From: Irineochytrium annulatum
Taxonomy: Eukaryota > Chytridiomycota > Chytridiomycetes > Chytridiales > Chytridiaceae
Reading direction: 5' to 3'
NCBI GenBank assembly: GCA_027600665.1
Contig: JADGJL010000686.1
Span: 1 to 15,561, forward strand
DNA: 15,561 nucleotides
Part shown: piece by piece, positions 1 through 7,742 of the stretch
How positions within the stretch are numbered: the stretch's first letter is position 1
How the letters are laid out: each line of letters opens with the position of its first letter
Notes under the pieces: generated by a model
Told to the model about the DNA's origin: nothing
Seen by the model: only the letters and a program-made list of their open reading frames with translations
The model's database searches: none
Translations under genes and position numbers: made by a program

Positions 1-1211
1 CCCACTCCCTCCCCCCGACCTCACGCAACGCCAGCCAGTCTGGATGCGATGCGTTCCTGCATGCGTGGCGGCATCGCGTTGAGAACGCGGACGCGAAGCC
101 GGGGAGAAGTCTACATTTCGTGAACGCGTACAACCCGTCGGCGTTGTCCGTGTCGCCGGATCCTCTTCCATTGGAGATGCTGTGCGGTGTCGAGAGCGCG
201 AGCATCTTGAACCCGGGGGCGACTATTACGGTGTACACGAGATATCCCTCGCTTTTAAGGCCGTTTTTGAGGAAGCTGGGGAATGGGAGAATAGAGGCGG
301 AGGCGTACAGTGGGACGACGCTGTTCGCCGAGACGCCGTTGTTGGTGTGGCATGATAGAATCAGGGATGGGGAGGTTATAAGGAGGAGGCAAGGGGAGGA
401 CGGGAGCGAAGGGATGAGGTGGGAGGATGAAGGGAGAGAGGTGGCAGGGTGGATGATTGCGCTCGCGGTGGCGTGGAAGAAAGGAGGGGTGGTTATGCCA
501 GTGGAGGCTATCAGTCTTAAATCGTTGGAGTTGGGGGACGTTGGGGACGGGAATAGGGGGAGCAAGGAAGGGGAAAAGAGGCGAAGGGAGATACATGGCC
601 GTAAAGACACGACAGGGAGCGGAGGCGAGCATATTAAGGAGAGATACCTCTCCACAATGCTCTCCCCATCTTCCAACCCATCCCCTCACTCCGCCCACCT
701 CGCCTTCCCAGCCCGAGATCCCTTCATATGGTCGCTCATGGAGCACCTCGCGTCCAATCGTCCCCTTTCTAAGAACTTCGCTGTCAGTCTTTACAAACAG
801 CGGTGTGGCGGGAGCAGCAACAAGGGCGGGAATGGAAGTGGAAAGGCGAACAGCGTCGTGGAGACGTTCTGCGACGGGCTGGAGGTGAGCATCAACGAGG
901 ATGATGGGTGGACGCCAGTGAAAAAGGAGGAGGCTGCTGTGTTATTTAAGCCTTGGGAGAAATCTTGCGATATATTGGACGGGATGATCGATAGGTGAGA
1001 CATGCATGTTCATTGTGATGCCGGTGGCAGTGCTTAACAATCATGTAGCCAAGCGATCCGATTCCACCCATCCGTCTTGCGGGATCTTATGGCACTTAGT
1101 GGAGTTAGAGGGGGGGCTGGGGAGACCTTGAGGCCCAGGAGGGGCACATTGCTGGCAGAGCTTATGAGAGCGACGTGTCCGAACACGTTCGCGATGTTGG
1201 AGCGGGGATAG
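1..1211 (+). CDS. Unrecognised protein, 3' part of a gene cut by the window edge (2 exons)
   Basis: The frame is open from base 3 with no start needed, so the gene is probably 5'-truncated by the window; a GTG at 120 is not a credible start. Exon 1 ends at 994. After an intron at 995-1048 the frame continues from 1049 to a TAG at 1209-1211, giving about 384 visible residues. Without splicing the frame stops at 996-998 inside the GTGAGA donor, whereas splicing adds about 54 more residues. The first 110 residues alternate hydrophobic strands and helices (for example ATITVYTRYPSLLRPFL), possibly an alpha/beta fold. The middle (about codons 120-205) is a charged Gly/Arg/Lys/Glu-rich stretch followed by a Ser/Pro stretch. 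The C-terminus ends with LLAELMRATCPNTFAMLERG. I do not recognise the family. The first ~35 bases are pyrimidine-rich and could instead be the end of an intron (CAG near 36-38). Confidence 0.6.
355..720 (+). other. Purine-rich block followed by pyrimidine-rich block inside gene 1
   Basis: From about 355 to 640 the plus strand is strongly G/A-rich (runs such as GGAGGAGGC, GGGGAGG). It then switches to C/T-rich from about 655 to 720. The encoded protein is charged and low in complexity here, then Ser/Pro-rich. This looks like an expanded disordered insert within the coding exon rather than a separate element. Confidence 0.5.
995..1048 (+). other. Intron of the first gene (54 nt)
   Basis: The donor is GTGAGA after ATAG and the acceptor is ATGTAG. 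A branch-like GCTTAAC lies 5' of the acceptor. The split codon AG|C encodes Ser, and both sides stay in a long open frame. Length and signals match the other introns in this window. Confidence 0.75.
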
Positions 1212-1641
1212 CGGTTATGAAGAGGCTATGGGTGGATGGGGAGAGGAGGGGTTGGGGGTTAAGCCCTACGGGCGGCTTTTAGATCATTTAAGTAACATAC
1301 AATCCTTTACCCATTGCATCCATCTGCTCAGACGACATGAGCAACCAGCACGCAACCAGCCTTGTTGTTCCATCCGAGCTGGGTGATATGCCTGGAATAG
1401 TCACGGTTCGATCCTCGTCGCTCGGTCGCGTCAGGTTTGGAGGAAGTCGCATCAACACGAAACGCCAACCCAATCGGCGCGTATGGGACGGACCGCGATG
1501 AATATTCGACGTTCGCGTTGGGTAAAAAAGCGAAGATTTACGTAAAGTCACATTCGCAGATCTCCAACGGGGCTTGTCCGCGTGATTTACGCGACCGGAT
1601 TGCAGGACGGGCTCACCCAAGGGGCTCACGCCATAGCATTA
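1212..1641 (+). other. Intergenic region between gene 1 and the cyclase gene
   Basis: It should hold the 3' UTR of gene 1 and the promoter and 5' UTR of the cyclase gene. I see no convincing coding exon, RNA gene or repeat. Frame +1 is open from 1546 onward, so an upstream exon or 5' UTR of the cyclase transcript may begin here, and the acceptor-like CGCAG at 1555-1559 would fit that. I see no recognisable core promoter motif. Confidence 0.4.
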
Positions 1642-4600
1642 ATGCCGTCGGCAGCCTGGCCGGCTTCGTCGTTCGCGTCGGACTACGTCCGCGGGACCGT
1701 GCGCGACGACAACGCCTGGGAGTCGCTGTCGCACGGTCTGCGCGCCGGCGTCCCCTTCGTCCAAACGGGTTTCGCCGTGATGGTGCGTTAAAGGCTCCGA
1801 GGCGCAGGACTGGGCCATACTCACGCACCTTATGCAGGTCATGATCGACATCAGCGGCTACTCGGCCTTCACATCCACAATGGTAAGAAACGGTTTCTTC
1901 GCGTGTACTTTGGCATGGTACATGTTACTGAAGCAATCATAAGGCGAAAGCTGGGAAGGTGTCTTCCGAAGTCATTGCGTCAACTATAGCAAAATATCTC
2001 GACGGCATAATCCGAATTCTGCATAGTTTTGGCGGCGACGTAGTCAAGTTTCTTGGTGACGCTGTCTTGGTCAGCTTCAGCCCTATCAGGGAGGTTGTGT
2101 CAGCAGGGCCCGAGGTCGCCCGCCGGGCGGTCTTATGTTGCGCAACCATTATGACCGAGCTGCCATGCGTCGACGTCGACCTCTCGGCCTACGTCAATAT
2201 CGGGGAGATTTCAGAGCTTGGCCAGAACACCGCGCAATCTGACGACGCCGCCGACACGGACCACGAGCCCGCAGCCTTCTGGTCTTTGAGCAGGAAGGCG
2301 TCGGGCAAACACACCAACTCTAGCCGTATGTCCAGCGTGACGAATTCCAGGAATTATGTGTCAGGCCAGAGCTCCAGGCTGTCATTAAGGCTGCACATCG
2401 CCATCACCTGCGGAACGGTGGACAGGTGCATCATCGGCTCGCCCGATACGAGACTGGACTACGTCGTTCACGGCGATTGTCTTGAGAGCATGTCGCATAT
2501 TCTTGATGGGACGGGCAAAGGTGAGAGCGTGCAACTCGACTTTACCTGCTAAGAATTCCATCTAGACCAGCTGGGGATCGCCGACGCCGCTTGGGTTTTG
2601 TCCGGTTATCAGAGCGAGGATAATCTCGCTAGCTCTTCCAATGCATTTGTCATCGTCACGAGCGAAAACCTCTCCTCCATCCTCTCTAAAGCGTCGATTC
2701 TTGATCAGCCTCCGGCTTTCGGTACTGATCCCGAAACCAGCGAAGGCGACGACTCCCGCATCCTAAAGTTTCTTCCGGCCGCGCTGGCGCACCGGATAAT
2801 GGAATCGCGCCGAGACTCATCTCGAATGGTGGAGAACAACGAATACCGGCTCATCACGGCTGCTTTCGTCAAGATGAAGTGGGACTTCAGCGAGGCGCAG
2901 GCGCAGAGGTGCATGACATGCTACCTCGATTGTGTTAGCAAGCATCATGGCGTATTTCAACAATTTGCAGGTAAAGATGACGCTACTGTATTCACACCCA
3001 ACCGCTGACTCATACCAAATGCAGTTGACGACAAAGGTCAGACTATGTTGGCGTTCTTTGGGCTGCCGCCGTTTCATAAAGGTGATTGCTCAAGAAATGC
3101 CGCGGAGGCCGCCCTAGCGTTTCTGCGATCGTGGAGAAAGCTCGAACCAGAAAGCAAGGTGGTGGTGTCCTTGGCAACGGGAGAAATCCTGATATCCATT
3201 CTTGGGAACGAACTCAGAGCAGAGTCGACGGGTCTCGGTAGCTTCATCAGCATCTAGCTTTAATTAACGCGCTTTTACTAAGGGGATTCGGTCAATGTCG
3301 CTGCCCGCTTGCTCAGGTACTCTCAGTACCTATTGTGTCATTCGCCTATTTAACTTGGTCTCAGTTTTGCAGAGCATGGCGTAGTATGTGACGTTGTGAC
3401 CCATTCTGCAACGACATCAGTCGGCGTGCATTCCTACCTCGGGGAGCAGATGGTAGATAGCTTACTTCGACGCTGAATTTAATGCTTCGGTTAAGCTCAA
3501 GGGGAAAACGCAAGCTGTCGGCGTGTGGGCGTTAAACGAAAATGACGCCGCCAGATCTATCGCAAAGCCTTCGAGCAATGCTAACAACCAGTTTGGCTAC
3601 GTGGAAGAGCGGAAGGTCATCTCCAAAGCGGTTAAAGGCTGGCTCAGTGGCGGCTCCCCGCTTCTCGTCATTGTGGAAGGGCCAAGTGGCGTCGGAAAGA
3701 CGAGCCTCATGAACTCTGCGATAGGCGCTCTTGAGCCGTACGGAGTTTTCGTCAGGTTAGCATCTTGTCCTTGGCCCTTCTTAACTTGCAAAAGTTTATG
3801 CCAAGGATCCACCGTTGACCAGGGGAATCCGTACTTCGCCATACGCGGGCTCCTCTATCGCGTCATCGCTGAGATGGCCGATCCGTCACTGCCGATGCCA
3901 CTGACTAGGAGGCGCAGCTCGATTTACCGGTCGGGTTCTGTTTCAATGGCGTCGTTTAGGACGGCGCGGTCAGGCGATGCCCAGGAGGACGATTTCACAA
4001 AGAAATTGTTGCGCGTCCTCAAAGCGGCAAATGTCGGGCAGGAGACGGCGTCAATATTAAAGTTCGTTCTCTTCACTTTTACAGAATGTTCTGTCGCCAA
4101 AACGCATAAACTTTGCAGATCCGTCTTTCCACTCTCAATAGAGGAATCTGCCGTTACGAAGGCGATGTCCGCTGAGAATCGTAAGGGCATACTGCAATCA
4201 ATTGTCCTCCAAATTATGCGACATCATTCTGAGACCTCTCGTTACCGGACGACAATCGTTTTGGACGACGCGCAGGTAGGATGGCTCCCACTTCTTCCTC
4301 CATCAACTCCGGTAGCTATTATATTTAACCTCAATAACAGTGGATGGACACGGCGTCGATGGAACTTATCTTGCTTATCTCCAAAGAATGTCCAAAGGTA
4401 ACATGACGCTATGAGACTTTCGAACCACTTACGTGCATTGCAGATTGCAATTATGGTCTTTATGCGGCCCATATCTGACTACGCCGTGCCTTCGATTAAG
4501 CTGATAATGGAGAATCCATCATTGATTCACATGCAGCTACATGGCCTTGCAAAATCGGATGCGAAGTCTTTGATCGTGCGAATTCTTCTCTTTCCGCACC

Positions 4601-6958
4601 CTTTTAACCGTTAAACAGGTCAGCAGTCTTCAGGTTCCCAACCTCCACGCCGCCGAACCTTCTTTGCTCGAATCCCTATTTCAGTCACTAGGTGGTGACG
4701 GCAGCCCGCTGCTGATTTCGACCATCATATCTAGCCAGCGTAACAACATCTTGAAGAACTGCGAGGTCCGCGATGGCACCCTTTTCTTAATGGAAGGTGC
4801 AACAATTCAAAATCTTACATTGGATCTGGGGTCGGGAATTCAAACACAGTATGACAGCCTCGACAATCAGTTCAAGACGTTTCTCCGCTACGCCGCAAGC
4901 ATGGGCCAGTATTTTGACATCACGCTGATCCTTCAGGTCTTTGACCTTGATCTACAACTGGATGACGTCGACGCCTGGGTCGCGTCCCACGACGCCTTCG
5001 CTTTCCTTTCGGTCGCTGACGCCAGTGATACCGAAAACCGCAGTTATTACTTCCGCCACATTTCAATCATGAATTGTATCTATGAAGGAATCTCTTTTAC
5101 AGATAGGAGAGGGATCCACCTGAAGATAGCCGTCTACCTTGAACGGGAGACAATGCAGAATGGGTCCACCGTTGCCGACGATGAGTACGTTCTGCCTCTC
5201 GTCACCTACCATTTCAACCGGTCCGGTGATTTCGAGAAAACTGTGAAATATTGCGATGCATTGGGGTAGGTTTACCGATGAAAACGCATTTTTAACGCAT
5301 GGAAACGTAGTCTTGTCTACTACAGGAAGTATATGGCTGCTGAAGCCATTCAAGTGATGGAGTTTTTAATCGCGGTCGTAAAGTCACGCCAGACTGAGAT
5401 TGCAAACGAAATGCGTACGGAGGAGCACGTGACTATGCCGGCCAAGTACACGATTGTGCGTTGGAAACATCTGCTTGCGGATAACTACAAGCTGAACGGC
5501 GAGTTTGGCAAGGTCCTGCCCCTTCTCCGCGACGTCCTTGGAACGCTTGGTGTGAACTGGCCCGACACACCTGCCGAGTGCCGGCGCGAAGTCAAAAGGC
5601 AGCTGCAGCGGCAGATGTGGCGCTGGTATCGCTCCGCATCCGCCACGAAGGACATTGCGAAGGGCCCGCCGTCAGATCCGGAGAAGGCGGCTTTGTTGGA
5701 AAAAACTCTTTATACCTTCATGGTCACGCTCACTACGGTAACTTTCGTCAATTTAATTTCGGACCTAAAAATTCTACCCTAATAGGATCACGAGTCGCTG
5801 CTGGGGCCTGCATTGATGAATCAACGGATGCTTGCGAGCCTGTTGCTGTTTAATACAGCAATTTTAAGGGCAAAGTCGCAGCGGGCGCAGCCTGTGATCT
5901 GCTGTGGAGTGGTTGGCTTCATGCTACTCCAGGCCTCAGCACGTAAGGCAAGACGTTACCTCGATCGGTATGCGTACCTCCGCAGTCGGCTGCCGCCCCA
6001 ACTCCTTCCCTATACTCTTCATTCAGATTACATGGCGGGCATGGCGGAGTACGCGTTGGGGAACGCAGCAGCAGGGCGGGCGTTAGTTGGTGCTACAGCA
6101 ACGGCGTCGACTTCAAATCCACAACTTTTATTTGCGATAGCCGGGAATGTGCTTCCGACGGAGTTTATGCGTTCGCGAGGAGCGATTGACATTGACATGC
6201 AGGGTATTCTGCACGTGGATGGTTTTGCAGAGTTCGAAAAGAGCCGCAATGAATTCTTACTGGCAATGTCGGCGTGCGGTATTGCGCGGCATATGTGGTT
6301 TGCGGGGGACGATATCGGGGCGGCCCTTTGGACGGTGAGGGCAGAGTCCCATGCGGATAGGGTTGGGAACCGCTACCATAAGGTGATCTTTAAACTGCCG
6401 CTGCTGCTACGCAAACACTTTTCGGGAGATTATTCGGAGGCAGTAGAGATGTACCAGATGCTAGCCAACGGTCTGCAGCACCCTCTTCCTCCGTTCTTTG
6501 AGTTTGGCACGTTCCTCCCGCATCTGATCTTCATGAGCTTAATGCTGCTGTTTCCCGCGCCATTCGCGACAAAAACGTCCGACGCTAGCAACGACCAGAG
6601 CGAGCAGATCATAATGTCACTTTGTTCTCTCGCAGCAGCAAACGAAGGCGCATACAAAAACATACCTTGCGTTTTAAACTCATGGGCCATGCATGTAGCC
6701 AGAGCAGTCACTAGTCGATTCTCTGGTCGCAAATCGGCAGCAAGCAGGGCACTATTAAAATTAAAGAGTATGCTAAGAGGGAAAGTTGGTGAGGTGGTCA
6801 AAGACTGGGCAGTCCTGAGGGGCTACGTGTGTGCAACTATTGCGCTGTGTGACTCCAGCAACACCGAAAGGCAGCGATATAGAGACACCGCAAATCTTGA
6901 GTTTTCACGGACTTTCATCAGGCTCCAAACGTGGATGAATGCACAAGTGCGAGACTAA
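1642..6958 (+). CDS. Soluble-type (ADCY10-like) adenylyl cyclase: tandem cyclase domains, P-loop NTPase and helical repeats
   Basis: The predicted enzyme makes cAMP from ATP. In animals this family is soluble and activated by bicarbonate and calcium. Exons: 1642-1782, 1838-1882, 1944-2520, 2566-2970, 3025-3237, 3283-3316, 3365-3452, 3496-3755, 3795-4061, 4119-4275, 4341-4397, 4444-4575, 4619-5265, 5326-5737, 5786-6958. They total 4,608 nt (1,535 residues plus stop), close to the roughly 1,610 of the human enzyme. Cyclase domain C1 covers about residues 45-275, C2 about 335-512, the P-loop GPSGVGKT sits at about 563-570, and a Walker B-like IVLDDAQW at about 723-730; the rest is helical. Splicing joins conserved motifs well, for example DDAQ|WMDTAS across 4276-4340. 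The start is weak: ATG 1642 is the first in-frame Met after the stop at 1543-1545, and an upstream exon is possible. The last donor could be 5723 instead of 5738. The gene converges on the receptor gene ending at 7350. Confidence 0.85.
1838..2620 (+). other. Cyclase domain C1 of the soluble-type cyclase, with both metal-binding aspartates
   Basis: Exon 2 opens with VMIDISGYSAFTS, the first metal-binding Asp motif (Asp at about residue 51). Exon 3 carries GGDVVKFLGDA, with Lys at about 97 and the second metal Asp at about 101. Human soluble cyclase has its metal Asp residues at 47 and 99 and a bicarbonate-site Lys at 95, so order and spacing agree well. The domain ends with the RLDYVVHGDCLE...ILDGTGKD segment, where the intron at 2521-2565 splits the Asp codon and joins to QLGIADAAW. 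The catalytic metal residues look intact, which supports an active enzyme. Confidence 0.85.
2769..3528 (+). other. Cyclase domain C2 of the soluble-type cyclase
   Basis: It begins at FLPAALAHRIM and includes the strand YRLITAAFVKM. The intron at 2971-3024 joins QQFA to VDDKGQTMLAFFGLPPFHKGD, matching the family's Lys-Gly and Phe-Gly-Leu-Pro region. The dimer-face motif is GLGDSVNVAARLL, rebuilt across the intron at 3238-3282. The next junction (3317-3364) continues as SFAEHGVVCDVVTHSAT. The domain closes with LKGKTQAVGVW. As in animal C2, the first metal Asp position is replaced (KMKWDF), so C2 should supply ATP-binding rather than metal-binding residues. The junction at 3453-3495 is the least certain part. 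Confidence 0.75.
3580..4900 (+). other. P-loop NTPase domain (AAA/STAND-like) of the cyclase
   Basis: A typical entry (FGYVEERKVISKAVKGWL) precedes Walker A GPSGVGKTS in VIVEGPSGVGKTSLMNSAI. The sensor-like segment NPYFAIRGLLYRVI follows. Walker B is IVLDDAQ, joined by splicing at 4276-4340 to WMDTASMELILLISKECPK, the signature seen in soluble cyclases and related bacterial cyclase-ATPase fusions. Introns at 3756-3794 (39 nt) and 4062-4118 (57 nt) are needed to align with the family, but neither contains an in-frame stop. The later part (IAIMVFMRP..., then LFLMEG near 4785) is the expected end of the NTPase module. Confidence 0.7.
4840..6958 (+). other. Helical, probably TPR-like, C-terminal half of the cyclase
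   Basis: Exons 13-15 encode a long, mostly alpha-helical region without catalytic motifs. It contains segments with TPR-like spacing, such as YTIVRWKHLLADNYKLNGEF and YSEAVEMYQMLANGLQH. In soluble cyclases the equivalent region is long and thought to regulate or scaffold the enzyme. Hydrophobic stretches such as LIFMSLMLLFPAPF are not long or clean enough to call membrane spans. The stop is TAA at 6956-6958. Confidence 0.55.
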
Positions 6959-7349
6959 TTGCACAATATAACTTGTCCCGGATCAAAGCGTGTAGTTTTA
7001 ACGTTCTGCAGCTGACCGCTAGCCAAAGTCGACGTCCTTTATCTAGAATATGTAATAGGGCTTTTATCTTGCTGTGTTCGCGTCTCCAAAAAAAATAATG
7101 TCCATGTGTAGATATTTTTGAAATATAATGATTTCTTCTGTTCGAATACGCAAGCGTAATTTGTTCATGTTTGTGCTCAATGCGAACGCGCATTAAAAGT
7201 GCTTGAATATACTCAGTAATTATGTACGGTTATAGGGCAAAGGTAGGGAAGCCAGGCATATCACCCCAACGCGGACTACGGCCCCAGCTGCGCATAACAG
7301 AGCTCTTGACGACTAAAATTCGAACACCCGAAGCCCTCCCATCGTCGTC
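6959..7349 (+). other. Convergent 3' intergenic region between cyclase and receptor A
   Basis: The 391 bp between the two stop codons should contain both 3' ends. The sequence is A/T-rich around 7060-7140. I see no gene. An alternative last exon of the minus-strand receptor gene could fall at about 7230-7310, but this rests only on a donor-like GTAAGT near the annotated stop. Confidence 0.5.
7192..7197 (+). terminator. Possible polyadenylation signal (ATTAAA) of the cyclase gene
   Basis: ATTAAA lies about 235 bp after the cyclase stop codon. It is the common variant of AATAAA, but fungal poly(A) signals are degenerate and this short match could be chance. Confidence 0.2.
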
Positions 7350-7742
7350 TCATTCACTCCGGACACTTACGACGTTGACAACAAAATCGTCCATATCCTC
7401 TTTCTCCTCAAATTGAAATTCATAAAATTGCTCATCCGGCATCCGTAACAGAATCACGAACTCGTCATCCCCTTCAGCCGCCTGTGTCCCGGATGTCGAT
7501 CGGATCATCTGCGTCCTTCCCTCGGCCAGGGTGATGCAGTGGCCCCGGCAACAGCTTTTATCCTATCGTACAAAATCGTTAGGAACACTTCGCTGAAAGT
7601 ATGTCTAAAGTCAAACCTCCTCCACTCCCGAGTTGATGATGATCAAACATCTAGATCCTCCCTCCTCTCTCACAAAGCACCTTCCCGTCATCCATCGCCC
7701 CAGGAACATCGATGTCCGCCCACTTCGGCAGTAAATGGGCAT
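7350..7742 (-). other. Receptor A C-terminal PH-like domain
   Basis: The tail reads MPIYCRSG...FLGRWMTGRCFVRE, then CLIIINSG, CITLAEGRTQMIRS, DDEFVILLRMPD and FYEFQFEEKEDMDDFVVNVV. The series of short beta strands, the Trp followed by an FV strand near the start, and an amphipathic helix after a final FYEFQF strand are the pattern of pleckstrin homology domains. The intron at 7563-7616 joins VEE to DKSCC. The identification is structural by eye and not confirmed. Confidence 0.5.

Noticed and set aside
120..122. GTG as the start of the first gene
   Set aside because: GTG is not a normal nuclear eukaryotic start, and the same frame is open to the window edge, so the gene is most likely truncated by the window.
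255..746. 163-residue open frame on the minus strand opposite gene 1
   Set aside because: It is a shadow of the plus-strand coding exon; its His/Pro/Leu-rich content follows from the purine-rich codons opposite.
1..994. Possible tRNA methyltransferase subunit (Trm6-like) identity for gene 1
   Set aside because: A strand-helix segment near codons 60-85 looks slightly similar, but the Trp and Gly-rich motifs that end that family are missing, so I leave it unnamed.
1400..1420. GGTTCGATCC, resembling a tRNA T-arm / B box
   Set aside because: The flanking bases do not form a T-stem, and no acceptor stem, D-arm or anticodon arm could be fitted around it.
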